From Coffea arabica (Eukaryota > Streptophyta > Magnoliopsida > Gentianales > Rubiaceae): a DNA stretch of 64,000 nucleotides. Both the position numbers and the translations under genes were made by a program. The notes under the pieces are model-generated. The model was not told where the DNA came from. It made no database searches and saw nothing but the letters and a program-made list of their open reading frames with translations. Each line of letters starts with the position of its first letter. The stretch's first letter is position 1. The stretch is taken from contig NC_092322.1 of NCBI RefSeq assembly GCF_036785885.1, positions 15,832,466 to 15,896,465 on the forward strand, in the 5' to 3' direction. Positions 33,196 through 46,420 of the stretch are shown in pieces.

Positions 33196-34916
33196 GTTTT
33201 GTGTAGATATCTACTTAATTTATTAAGTGAAAAACTAAAAATACCAACCTAAGACACATCAAACTTATTTTTTTGTATATAAAAAATATATAAATGCAAA
33301 GATAGTAATAATTGTTAGAATATGTATATATATATATATATATATATAAAATAAATTAGGTGAATATTAAATGTGTTAGGGCAACCGTTAGAAAAATCCT
33401 TTAATAAAATAGCTTTTTCAAATTATTTTTTTTAATTTTTGTAGAAAAATGTACAACAACGGTTTAATGTGTGTAGAATAAAAATAATCCATAAATAGAT
33501 TAGTGAAAAAATAAAAAATTTAAAAAATGACAATCCAAACAAGGTCTAATTTGGTAACTAAATTGAATTGTTTAGATAAGTTATTATTATAAAAATTTTT
33601 AATTACATTAGAAACACTTATGCTTTACATCATAAATACATTGTTGGTATATCAATGTTTGTTAATGTACTCCCCTTGATTATTAATGTAATCCCCTTGA
33701 TTTTTTAATTTGTGAAAATAAATAAAAATACTCAGACTTTTAATTTTAGTTACAATCTCACAATAAAATAGTGGTTGAAATGCAATAACAGATAGAAAGA
33801 TTGAGTAGGGATATTCTTGCTCATTTGACATTGTAGACAAGTATTTAGGAAAAAAATTGATAAATAATTACTATTTTAAAAAATATTTATAATTACATTG
33901 TACACATTCGTACTTTACATCATAACTCCTTGATTTTTTTTATTTGTGTGAATAAACAAAATACTTAAAAAATTTAATTTCAATTACAATCTCAAAACAA
34001 TATCGTAGGTAGCAAGATTGAATAAGGATATTGTTACCTAACTAACTGGTAGATATGTATTAAAAAAGGGAACATTGATAAATAATTAGGCGCTAATAAC
34101 AATTTTCTAATGGACAAAAAATGTGAATATGGAGAATTTTTTTTCTTTTCTTTTTTTCTTTCCAATGAATATGGACCGAGTGAGAAAGCCAAATGGCCGA
34201 AATGAAAACACAAATTTGGTATCTGGCTAGATATCAAATTTGAAAACACAAATTTTAGATTCGTGTGATAGAGGATATCGGGCTGGATATTTTTTAGTAT
34301 TACTTCAAGAAGGTTCCATATTCCTCTGAAGTCTTATTTAGACCCATCTCAAATTTGAATTGCATCATTACCGAGTTGGGCCTGACAATAGCCTGTACCA
34401 TGTTCTTGGACATCAACCTTCAAAGTTTAAGCTTGTAGCCGTAGGCAATGAACTGTTTCCGGAAAGAAAGATGTTTATTTAAAAAAAAAAAATAGTGAAC
34501 CGGCCGGTCGGGCTGCGAACCGGTCCCTTCCCCGGTTCACTGGCTGGTCTGGTTCTAAAAACATTGCCTTAGATAAGGACCTACTTGGTTTATCCAATTT
34601 TTCAACAAGACACAAGGAACTTTTTCAACTTGGGCTCATTAAGTAAAAGTAGTTACCAAAACAAAGCCCTCATGAGTAGTAGTATTGCAGTACATGAAGT
34701 TAACAATAAATGTAGTCAAGGGATATCCTGCAAAAATAACAGGTGTTTACAATACCTGGAAATGGGCACGCCTCTATGTAAATTGACATCATAGGATTTT
34801 TTTTTAATAGGAGAGGGATGGGATTTAAGATGTATGAAAGGAACAGGAAAATTTGAATCCAATACCTCGGAGCTCTCAAAAATAGCATCAAAGTAATTTT
34901 CAAAGAAGTATATGTA

Positions 34917-35289
34917 CTCCCTCATTCCCACTTTGATAGTTTTGGTTTTTCATTTTAACATAGTTTAAGTAAAATTAATTAATTTTGTTGGAAGAGTAAA
35001 TCTAGTCTAGTATTTTTCTAAAATACCCTTATATTGATATTAGGACTATAACTAATTGCTATACTTTTACATTAATTACAATAACAATACTATGAAAGTT
35101 GCACCATTCAAGATATGAATCTAAGCAATTAATGAATGACATAGATTATATTCACTGATAACAAAGTACATTAAATAAGAATATTTTAGAGAAGTTATAA
35201 GTTAAGTATATATTTTCAATTGAAAAGTAGATTATAGTTTGGGACGAATGAAAAAGGAAAACAAGATTATCAATGTGGGATGGAGAACG
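34917..35289. mobile_element. Stowaway-like (Tc1/mariner) MITE
   Basis: 373 bp flanked by TA dinucleotides (34915-34916 and 35290-35291). The left end CTCCCTCATTCCCACTTTGA and the reverse complement of the right end CGTTCTCCATCCCACATTGA resemble the CTCCCTCCGTCCCA end of plant Stowaway elements. Both subterminal regions continue as ATAnTnTTG..TTTTTCATT. Confidence 0.65.
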
Positions 35290-35740
35290 TATATAGAATG
35301 TGTGACGCTTTTGTCCAATGATATGAAATGAGAATACAAAACAATACCTAGTTTTATGGAAACATGGATCTTCGCCTAAGAATACTCAAGTTGTAGAAAT
35401 GAAGACTTGGATTCCTTATTAATTGGGTAAGAAGCTATATAGGAGTATACTAAAAGAATGGTAAATATTACTTAAAAACTTCATATGTTTTGTGTCGCGC
35501 CCCATTTTTTAAAAATAAAAAGGGAAAGGTGTTAGAAAAACGTGTTTTTGATTTTATTTTTAGAAAATAAAGAAAAATGGCCTAAAATGGGACATATAAA
35601 GTGTGACGGTTTAGGCTCAAAATTTAGTCTTAAAAAGGGTTTTTTTTAAAGAAAAATAAGAGGCGCCACTTGGTATCGAGTTTAGGTGTATCAAATCATC
35701 TAAAATGTATTTTAAATAAAAAAACCAATAAAACCTTTTT

Positions 35741-36209
35741 AGACGACTCCAGATATTTGAAAACGAGAGAAAGAGTTCGGGAGTCACGTTTGAAGAAAGA
35801 GAAGACAAAGATTTGATTTAAAGCACCCTTTCAACTTAACCAAAGTTAGTTGCGAGATTTAGTCAAAAATTCTCCTAATCTAACCTATAAAAGTTATCAC
35901 ATTTTTATGTTTTTATATGGATGCAATTCTAGACCTAAGGGATATCAAAAGGATTGAAATGTCTCTTCAAAGTTAGACGACTCCAGATCTTTGAAAATGA
36001 GAGAAAAGAGTTCGGGAGTCACGTTTGAAGGAAGAGAAAACAAAGATTTGATTTAAAACACCTTTTCAACCTAACCAAAGTTAGTTGTGAGATTTAGTAA
36101 AAAATTCTCCTAATCTAACCTATAAAACTTATCACATTTTTTATGTTTCTATATGGATGCATGTCTAAACCTAAGGGATATTAGAAGGACTGAAATGTCT
36201 CTTCAAAGT
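35741..36209. repeat. 234-bp tandem duplication
   Basis: The phrase agacgactccagat starts at 35741 and again at 35975. Both copies run through gagttcgggagtcacgtttgaag, ccaaagttagttg, ttctcctaatctaacctataaaa and gaaatgtctcttcaaag. About a dozen differences are visible. It lies just downstream of an LTR-like terminus, so it may be internal LTR repetition. Confidence 0.85.
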
Positions 36210-39200
36210 TTAATTGGTACCAATCACATTAATTGTGAAGTCCAAGAATAATTCTTTGAATAGGTCATGAAAAATGCAAAAGATGAGACACAAAAAAAAA
36301 AGAAAATATAATATATAGATAAACATACATGACTTAGAAGAGAGGAATGTAACATAACGGGTATGGGATGCTAAAATTCGTCACTCAATTTTCCTTCTTA
36401 TAGAGGGGTAATAGCGTGTTAAGGTTAAAAAACCATAGTCGTTCATTTTCCACATTCGAAGAGTGACTCTTTTAATCTAAGCAAGCAAATGAACTAGCCT
36501 ATTTCTAAAATGAAATACAATTTTAAATGATATGGTCCAAACATATAAAGGGTAAGGGGATGATAGTAGGGAAAATATCATGCAAATGATAAAAAATTCT
36601 AAAATAGGAAAAAAATGCATGAGATGCAATAAATGTCACACCAAAGTATGAATCTAACGTATCAATGATCTAAAGAGTCTAGTGTTGAGTTAGTCCATTT
36701 CTAAAAGTCCTCACTAGCGTTGCACTAGTGAGAAATTGAGAAGAAAAGTCACAACTAGCGTTGGACTAGTGTGGTGATGTCATGCATTCATTATAAATAA
36801 ATAAAGCATATAAAACATAATTAAAGTCAATAAACACATAAACACATAGAGCACGTAGTACATAGACATAATATTTAAATGGAAAATCTTAGAGAAAACG
36901 AATAAAACACATAAGCATACAAGCATGCAAGCAAATAAAAACTAATTATTACATTGGGGGTCCTAACTACAATCTAGAAAGGGAATTGTGAAAATAATAA
37001 ACCTATCTATTATATTTATCTAACTAATTATATTTTTGATAAAAATAAAATCTATCTATTACATGGTCTAACTAAATACATTTCTTGGACACCTATTTAT
37101 TACAATTTGGCATTTAAATGCCTCTCAAATAAGCATAAAAAATTAAATAAAATGAATGAAAACCTAATTGGATAAAATGAGTAAATGAAAAAAAAACATT
37201 CAAAACATTCAATTATACATAAAAACGCATAGGAGCACATAAAGGAATTTAAAATAATAATAGAAGGTACCTCCTTTGAAGTAGTGGTTAAATGAGGTAA
37301 AATTTTCCCTATTTATACTCCAAAACCGACAAAAAAGTTAAGTCACCAATTTAATTAACAATTTAAAAGAAAAATGTAAACATATAGCAAATTCACTTTA
37401 TTACTATAAAGAAATATGAATATACATAAAATCCATAAAATTTACTAATTAAATGCATTTAAATGAAGCATGATTGACAATTAAAGAAGGTAAACAATTA
37501 TACTTAAGAAATCAAACCATTAGGGAATTAATTGTAAAAAATTGAAAAGTTTTTAGGCCAAATTATAGTTTTTACTCCACCGTTACTCCATTAATCAACT
37601 CAAGCATTATATTCCGGCAATGTCAAAAAGACATTCATACCTGATGGTTAATTATAGTAAATGCCCTCAAGGTATTACAGGTTTTATATTTTACCCTATA
37701 AAATTATCTTTTTCTCAATTTGTAGTTTTGTCCCAAGACCATTATGTAACTCCAATGTTTTATAACACCCAAGAAAAACAATGTCTAAAAATATTTATAT
37801 CGTTGACATGATAGTGAGCAAAATAATATCTTTATGGGTATGAGTCTAGTTAAATTTTATCTTTTAATGACACTTTTTTTATATAGAGGGACATATCTTG
37901 CACATTTCATGCCATAAATTGCAAAATAACAAAGTCTTATTTAATAATTAAAATGTGAAATATTACTAAATTTCTAAAAACTGCTTAATAACTATTAATC
38001 TCTCTTTTTGATTGTGCATATAGGTTTAATTTTCATTTAATGGCTAGATTTTTGGTTTATATAAAAATATACACTTTTTCCTATTAGTAATACTCAAAAA
38101 TGGCAAAAACATGATGGATTTGGCTTCCAAAGCTTCTATAATCAATTTGTAATGCTGAGAGCTACTTTGTTCAAATTTCAACGATTTATTATAGGGCATT
38201 TTTTGTTATATTGGTGAATTTAACTAATAAGGGAACAAAGTGAGAAAAAGACAATATATTCATGGGGGGAATCTTATAAATAATCCAAGTTTGATACTCA
38301 AAAAACATTTATTGTGCTTTGTCTTGATCTATGGATAATTTGGACAACTATCATGATCTACTCAAATTTTTTCAGGCTCAAAAGCAGTAAGCCCCAAAAC
38401 TTTGGGATGCTTTGCACTATAGTCTCTAATTTTTTTTTTTTTTTTGGGTGCCATTTTAGTACTTGTGTTAGTCAAACTTAACATTTTGACTGTTAAATGG
38501 TAGTAATTTCCAAAATTACTCCATCATATATGAAAAAAATACCTGTTGTCCTAAATTTAATAAAAAGATCTCCACAATGCTTTCACCTAAGCAAAAACCC
38601 AGTAACCATTTTGTATAAATATAAAAAAAATTTAAAAAAAAATTTTTTTAAAAAAAAAAGAAAAAATCACAACGCTTTTAATCAACTTAGATGAAGTGTT
38701 GTATTTTTAACACTTCTTCGTCAACAAATTTTTTTAAATCTATCTAAACAAACATTTCTGTCTTTCACTTATCTTTTTGCTTCAATACGTTTTGTACCTA
38801 GGGATTTATGCTTCCTTTTCCCTCAAAATTATGAGCAAAATACATTCGTTTCCAGAATAGAGAATTAGCAATAGCAATGCTATTATTCATGTTCAACTCA
38901 TTTGAATTTGAAAAATTTTGATCACAGAATAAAAAAATGAAACTTTTTTTTACCCTAATAAACAAATAAACATGAAAACAAGATTGAAATTGTTTGCCAA
39001 TAGACAAATTAGTGTGCAAGCGGATTGATTATGTTAGTGAACCCCCTCAAAAAATTATATTGTTACCCCACTTTGCCCCCTTATTCTCCTTACCAGCATT
39101 GCTAACCAATGCAAGTAAATATTGCGATACTTCTTTTCTACAAAATGAGGACGTACGTAAATTTATCAGATAGAAAATAGAGAGAAAAAAAAAAAAGGAC

Positions 39201-41860
39201 AACAAGGAGTGAGGCCATTTTCTCGTTTTATATTCACATTTTAGTCACATTTTAGATTGTAAAACTCAACCTCCTTTAATTTTCAATTTCATTTGAATGT
39301 TATTTTAAATTTTTATCTTTGTTCTTCAAATTTGGCATATTTCCTCCGAAAATTTTTTTTTTAAGGAAAAGTACATAAAACATTGGCACGTGAAGTTGGT
39401 GGCAGGCATTTAGCTTGTATTCAAGTGGCCGCGAGGGTGGAGTATCACTTGTATTCTGGGTAACTGTTCTTGGACTAAGACCACTCATGGGTAAGTTGTT
39501 TTCACCGGTGGGGTTTTTGATGGCTTATCTCCTTCTTATCATGTTTGCTCATGGACGCATGGAGACGAAGGCCCGGCGTTGTCTGTTTGGTCATCGGGCC
39601 TAATTGTTGGGAGATTGAAGAAGATCTAAATGAAAAAGAGATAGCAAATGTAAAATGACTTGTCTGGCTGTGAAAGTTTGCCCTGCAGTCGAAATCCATT
39701 ATTAGTTGTAATGTTGTTTCTTAATTTCAGAAACCTCCATTGAGGTTTCCGACAATATCATTTGATACCCCTAACTTTTGAGAAATCTCACCTACTTCTT
39801 GTATTTTTAACTTTTGTAACTTTATCAACTCATTTCAAAAGATATGATTTAAAAACACTTTGGAAGAGATAGAACGTTTTTAGTCCAAAATTACCCTTTT
39901 CTTGAGAACTTTTAATTTTCATAACGAACCAAGATAAATCCTTAATAATAAGGTTGAAAGACCTTTTGCAATTTTTGAAATCATTGGTCTAGAAAAGAAA
40001 TGCAAAAAAATTTATTATAATTAGAAAAAATAACATTTTAGGTTTTCAAAAACATCCCAAATGATTTTGTAAACATAATTTTAAATATTCTCTGTATTTT
40101 CAATATTCAAGTCATTGATCTATACAATAAAATTTAGAGAGTTCAGAATCCTTAAATTTATAAAATTCTCAAATAAGTGAAACACCTTACAGTGAATGAA
40201 ATAATTTTTTTTTTTTTTTTGTCATGAAGCAACATAAAGACACTCTTAAATAGTATGTTTTCATACTCTCTGTCTTCATTTTCAGGCTTTTAGCAATGTA
40301 TGTTTACTTTTAGAAAATAGTAGGATAACACAAGGGCAATTTTGGCATGAAAATATTTCTTATTGATATCAGAATTAAGAGAATGGAAAATGAAATTCCG
40401 GTCGATCGACACAATGTATGGGACAAAAATGGACCAAAGCCTTGATAATTGCAGGTCCAACTGATACCCCAGATCTTGGCCATATCAGCTAGGGCTAATT
40501 TGGGTCATCCAATCTAATTCTTTTTTTAAGAAGAACTTTTTATTATCAAAATTGATGGCATAGATATAAATCACATCTGCTCGACCCTATTTGACCCGTT
40601 AATTATACATATACTAGTGGAATTGTAGATAATGATAATAATTCTTATAAAGTAAGAATTATTCTATAGCCCCTCTTCCTTCTTGCCCCTTCCTCCCTTC
40701 ACATCAAAAGACCACCACCACAACTTACTCCACCCCTTGTTTGCAAAGCCAATCAACAAATTTTTGCCTACATATCAACCTCGATTATCTTGCTTTATCC
40801 CCTTTTCCTTCCCAAATTGAAGAACCAATACCATAATAAAATGTTGTTTTGGGACAAGAATAGGTTTAAAAGGCGTTCGTAGGTTGTCAATATATCTTGT
40901 ATCCATTCCATTCCTCTAGATAAAAACATCCTTCTCCGGCTGTTAATCCAAACGACGCAGGTCCAAATTATATACATTCTAATTGAATCGGATATGGAAT
41001 TACATATTCAAACCCATTTTTGACCTGGATCTAATTTATATAAATATATGTAATAAACAACATATATTCAATATACTTTCGTTGTTAATCGACATGTTTT
41101 CTCTTGAAAAAAGAAAAGATGTGTCCAATGAATCAAGTAATTCTCGAAATTTTTCTTATTGATTTGTTACTATTTTATTAATAAAATATGTGTACAATTG
41201 AATATTAAACTTATTATAACTTTATTATATTGAATTAATTTTTCAGTGGGGAGAGATAGGTTGGATTGTACAGGGAAAGGGAATGTAAGTGAGAGATCTC
41301 AACCCTCTCACTTACACAAAAAAAAAAAAAAAAAAAAAAGAGAATTGATTTTATGGATTGGATATATTAAATTGAAACCGGATCCAGTTTTACATATTAA
41401 AACAAGACTCAATTGGTAAACGGACCTAGATTCGGAAGAATTATTCTAGGTTTGAATTTATCAATTCCAACCTGAATTTGATCAGTTTATTCTTGGTGTT
41501 CTAATTATATTATTTCACCTAATTTTAGATTCTAATTTTGAAAAGTTAGCTTTTCTTTTTTAATTTCTCTTTTGCTTTTAATTTTGTATATTATATTTTT
41601 TAATTGGTAAAAAAGTTAAGATCTAGAGTATAGTCAAAAGTAGTTTTTGCTAATTCTGATTAATCCATTTTTTTAAAAATCTACAACTACTGACAACAAT
41701 CCCATAATCCTTTAAGTGGCTTGCATATCAATACTGGTTAAAACGCTATTACCTAACAAAATAATATGATATTGTTTGCTTTTAAAATGTCAAATTCTTT
41801 GTTCTACTCATCTTTAAAGTGAAATCTGATTCGGGATAAAATTCACGGTTTTTGGAAGTC

Positions 41861-41864
<4 letters not shown>

Positions 41865-41898
<34 letters not shown>
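41865..41898. repeat. (TC)n microsatellite
   Basis: A pure CT/TC run of about 17 repeats ending in CGAG. Confidence 0.9.
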
Positions 41899-41899
<1 letters not shown>

Positions 41900-44733
41900 A
41901 GTTTGTGACACGATTTTGGGGAGGGGGGAAGGGGCAAAGTTACAAAAATAGCAAAATTTTACTTTATGAGTGTAAGTTTGAAAATTATAAAAATATATCT
42001 TAGATTTTTTATTATATCACTTAATGATTTGGTCTTGATATTTAATCCCAAGTCAATTTAAAATATTTTAAATCTATGAAGAAGTTTTTTATGATCTCAA
42101 GATGATTTTTAATAGAGTAATAATAAACGGCAAGTCGACAAACCATAAAAAGAAAGCTATGTTCCCAATATTGGATCAAGATACACATTAATATATCCAA
42201 TTCATATAACTATTCATGTCTCTACCTTCTTATTTCTTACGTACCAGAAAAAATGAAATAGAAAAAAATAACTACTCTTTGTATTAGTACCAAATTTCAA
42301 GAAATAAATATATACTACTAATGTTTACGCTCACAATGCACGAACGATATACCCTATTAGTTATAAATGTTCATGAAGAGACCTTTTTAGAGATAATACA
42401 TAAAATGCTAAAAAAGCATGCATTTTGAAGTTAAATTATGTATATGAACTAACTAACAGTAATCTAAAAGTATTTAATAGCTATTCTCATGAAGCAAAAA
42501 TTAGATTGGGGGATGGAAATGGAATTTTATTTTTTAAATGCTAAGTTGGGGGGGGGGTGTGGGAGGGGGAAAAATTATGATTTTAAATGAAAATTCTTAA
42601 AACTATTCAAGGGTCAAAAAGGATTTTTCAAAACTTGGGAGGAGGGGAGGGAAGAGGGTTATTGGACGATGGAGGGGAACAGTGACGGAGCTACGTATAT
42701 GTTAGGGCCCTCAATTTTTTTGAAGCCATAGAATAGCCTATGAAAAATTTAGTTTGTTTTTGTATTTCCTCCACTCTTGCCCCCCTTGAATTTTGATAGT
42801 AAACTTTGAAATAAAATATATTAGATGATGCTATATCATTTTGTCTTTGTAATAAATTTTACTTACTTAACATTGGACTTTTCTTATATGTCTAGCAATA
42901 TGGATTACAAAGCAAACAAAATATTCATAAAAAAATTGAGGAAAATGAAAACAACTACTTTTTCTTTTTCTTTTTCTTTTTTATGCACTTTTTTTTTAAG
43001 TTTTCCTTAAATTTTGCTTACTAATTCGATACTCAAATCTTTTACAGCATTTTTTGACCTTTTGGACAACTAAAAGTACTCTCGTAAATTTTTTTCAAAT
43101 TTTAATTTCTATATTTTGTCAAAGACATTTTTTGAATTTAGTTTTAAGCTCAAATTTTCATTTGAAGTTAAAAAATACAAAAGGTTTTTTTTTCCTTTTA
43201 TATGTATTTTTCTATGCAATTTTATGGTATTCTTTCTCTTTCAAGTTTGCATTTGTTTTGTATCTATAAAACTTGTTCTGCCATGAAAATCAAATAAGTT
43301 ATGTAAACTTAAACTTAGTAAAAAAATAAAAAATTGAGAAATCTTATATATATATATATATATATATATAGATCTCTTTACCTCCTTATCATAACATCAT
43401 CTAATTTTTCAATTTTTGCTCATCAAGCCATAGGGGTGAGAATGATCAATTTATTGGATAATTAGTTAAATCAAATCAATTAAAATCGACTTTTACATGT
43501 GGATTGGTTTTAGCTTGAAATTGAAATAAAAGCAACCAAATTGAATTGAATTAAAATTGAATGACAATTCGGTTAATCACTTAATTGATTTTATTCATGT
43601 CCATATCAAGCAAATTCAAATATTGATTTGTCGTTAATTGAAAAATGAAATCAAGGAACTTATAGAAAGGATAATTTCATTCAATAAATCTGCACTTCTA
43701 GCAGAAAATACATCAAATCAAATCTGACTTTGATACATGCAAATCTAAAAGTCAATAGATGCAACAAATATGAACAATTAATACGAATGAAGATAACATT
43801 AATACTTCAATATATCTTCAATCTAGATGAATTATTTTAAATTATTAGATCTGTGCATGCCTTCTAATAGTCAGATTTGATTAAAAATTAATTCAAGTGT
43901 AAAGAAAATTTTAGATATGATAATAATTAAGAGAGAAATTATAGATTGAGAAACCAGATGTACAAAATCTAAGATTTCACTAAAAAAATGAAACAACAAA
44001 TAAAACTCTTACAAAGGCAAAATTTAAGAGAGAATAAAACTCTCACTTGAATAAATTAACAGAGGAAAAACTCACACTAGAAGATCCTAGGAGTGAAGAA
44101 TTTCTCACAAGAAAATCCTAAGAGAGAATTTATTTAAAATAAGAAAAGCTAAAAACTAGAGAGAGGCTCCCTCCCTTGAGGAAAGATCAGAATTGTCTGG
44201 TCTCTCTCCTATGGGAATGCTGAAGAAGATTTTTACAGGATGAATTCTAGAAAGAATAAGGAGAAAATAGTTCTAAAGAAAAGGAGAAACATGTTAATAA
44301 CTTAGAATCTTATTGAAATTGAATTATGAACTTCAGTCAGCCAAATATATCAATGTGTTGAACTGAGCCGTAACATAGTCAATAATCAATAGTCAATCAT
44401 TAAGGTGTGTGTCTATATGCACATATATGTATGTGCATATAAACATGTATGTATGCATCATAAAAGACGGATATAACTATAGATTAAAAAAAGTTAACTC
44501 AAACAATCATGTAAAACTTTAGTCATAAGAATAAATTATATACAATAATATACAATCAGTTTTGGGTTATCATAGAAATCGAAGATATGAAATCTAAATT
44601 TGAATTGAATTATCAAATTATGAACTTGGTTTTACTAGAAATCAAATTGAAATTGAATCCATTGAATTCAATTTATTGAATTAAATTTAATTCAATCAAT
44701 TAACTACATTGTTGCTCACCTACAGCGAGCCAA

Positions 44734-45099
44734 TGTCAGGCTCCTGGGTTTGAGCTTCGTGAGATACAGAGGAGGAAGGTGACTACAAAAGAGGATTTGG
44801 GGAAAAGAATGGGAAAGGAATGAGAAATGAGGGGAAGAGAGAATTAGACCAACAAGAGAGAGAAAGTAATAAAAGTCATATTAAGTCTGATGGCCCCTTT
44901 CTGTTACACCTTCTATTTATAATAGCAGCTAATTAGTAGGAAACTAATCACTCGTGAACTTAACAGAATAACTAATCCTAACCAACTACCAGAATTATTC
45001 CAACGGCATCGTTTCAGGTCGCAGCTCCTAATTTTGCTCTATTACTGAAACGCACATGCTAATGCATAAAACGACAACTTCTATCTTAAGTTCCTGACA
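44734..45099 (-). repeat. Chromovirus 3' LTR
   Basis: 366 bp, TGTCAGGC to CCTGACA. It contains a minus-strand TATA box (TATAAATAG at 44921-44913). Just inside, at 45100-45110, the minus strand GAGGAGGGGAT is the polypurine tract. Confidence 0.93.
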
Positions 45100-45127
45100 A
45101 TCCCCTCCTCATAAAGAAAGCTTGTCC

Positions 45128-46420
45128 TCAAGCTTTAAAGTCTAGAAACATTTTGTCAACGAAACTTTTATCCTCCCAGGAAGCCTCAGAGTCTGGCAAC
45201 TGGTTCCACTTGACCAGATATTGTATAACAGGTTGAGAATTCCTCATGATAATCTTGCGTCTAAGCACTTGCTCCGGTTGCAACAAGCACTGGTCAGAGG
45301 AGTCCAACTCGGGCAAGACTGCTTCAATGGACTGACCGTCACCAATTTTCTTTTTAAGAAGTGAAACGTGAAACACTGGATGAACTCTAGCTCCCGGCGT
45401 CAACCGTAACTTATAGGCTACAGCCCCCACCTTCTCAATAATTTGAAAAGGCCCATAATACTTGGCCGACAGCTTTAGACTCCTCCTGATAGCTACAGTT
45501 TGCTGCCTATAAGGTTGCAACTTAAGGTAAACCCATTCCCCTACCTGCAAAGTTCTCTCTGTCCTGTGTTGATCAGCGTAGTGCTTCATTCGATTCTGAG
45601 CCTTAGCTAAGTTTTCTTTGATTTGGGACGTGATCTGTAGCCTTTCCTGTACCATATCAGCTGCAGCTGGTATTATAGTGTCATGAAATGGTCCCAAGGG
45701 AATAGGGGTCGGCTTGTACTCGTATAATGCCTCAAAAGGGGATAGCTGTAAGCTGGTATGGAAGTTGGTGTTATACCAGTGCTCCACCGTAGATAACCAC
45801 ACACTCCACTGTGTTGGGTGCTCACTACACATGCATCTTATGTACGTTTCCAGGCATTGGTTAACTCTCTCGCTCTGCCCGTCGGACTGTGGGTGATAGG
45901 AAGAGCTGTAATGGAGTTTAGTACCCAACATCTTAAACATTTCTTGCCAGAACCTACTGAGAAACACCCTGTCTCTATCCGAAATTATCACCTCAGGTAG
46001 ACCATGGAGTTTATACACATTATCAAGGAAAGCCATAGCTATCTGCTGAGCTGAGTAGGGGTGCGAGAGTCGCATAAAATGGCTGAACTTAGTAAAGCGA
46101 TCTACTACCACGAAGATAGTATCAAACCCGTGAGATAAAGGCAATTGCTCGATGAAATCCATGGTTATTTGGGACCATGCCTGCTGAGGAACTGGAAGTG
46201 GCTGTAATAGCCCGGGGTAAGGAACATTTTCGTGCTTATTCCGTTGACACACGTCACAAGATCTCACAAACTGTATGACCTCCTTTTTGATCCCGGGCCA
46301 GTGAAACAGTGCTTGCACCCTTTGTAGACACCCTCTTTGACTGGAATGGCCCCCAACTGCAGAGTCATGCAATGCTTTGATAATGTTGCCTCTGATCCCC
46401 TTAGAAGTCCCACATATAAT
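45128..46420 (-). pseudogene. Chromovirus integrase with chromodomain
   Basis: The frame 46372-45128 (no genuine start; part of a polyprotein) shows the zinc-binding GGHSSQRG..CDVCQRNK, the catalytic residues in ITMDFIEQLP, VIISDRDRVFLSRFW and HPQSDGQSERVNQCLE, the GPF/Y region YYGPFQIIEKVGAVAYKL, and a C-terminal chromodomain (VIQYLVKWNQLPDSEASWED). Chromodomains direct such elements to heterochromatin by binding modified histone H3. The join with the upstream RNase H frame is lost by a one-base deletion in a short G run at about 46409-46411. The last 1,245 bp are open and well preserved. Confidence 0.9.

Larger units (their letters stand above)
32820..34566. mobile_element. Non-autonomous hAT element
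   Basis: 1,747 bp bounded by an exact 8-bp duplication CCTTAGAT (32812-32819 and 34567-34574). Ends: CAATGTTTTCAGAATCGG on the left, and the inverse CAATGTTTTTAGAACCAG on the right, each followed by CCGGTTCAACCGGTT-type words. The 8-bp duplication and short TIR place it in the hAT superfamily. There is no transposase ORF. It contains a 97-bp tandem duplication and a tRNA-like motif near its left end. Confidence 0.88.
35292..44700. other. Long gene-free AT-rich interval
   Basis: No protein-coding gene is supported over about 9.4 kb. Open frames are short and AT-biased. Recognisable items are an LTR-type terminus at 35493, a 234-bp tandem duplication (35741-36209), a (TC)n run at 41865-41898 and a (TA)n run at 43345-43370. 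Short palindromic words (tcactagcgttgcactagtga) occur near 36,712. The segment 43,420-44,700 is rich in 'caattgaattgaatt' words and could be an old MITE or satellite edge. Confidence 0.5.

Noticed and set aside
36700..36770. CRISPR-like short palindromic repeats
   Set aside because: Only two imperfect palindromes (actagcgttg..ctagt) in a plant nuclear context; no array.
35493..37330. A complete solo LTR ending near ccgaca
   Set aside because: Start looks right, but flanking 5-mers (ttttg and aaaaa) do not match and the end is arbitrary.
43420..44700. Single large MITE with 'caattgaattgaatt' ends
   Set aside because: Words are frequent but no inverted termini or target duplication could be fixed.
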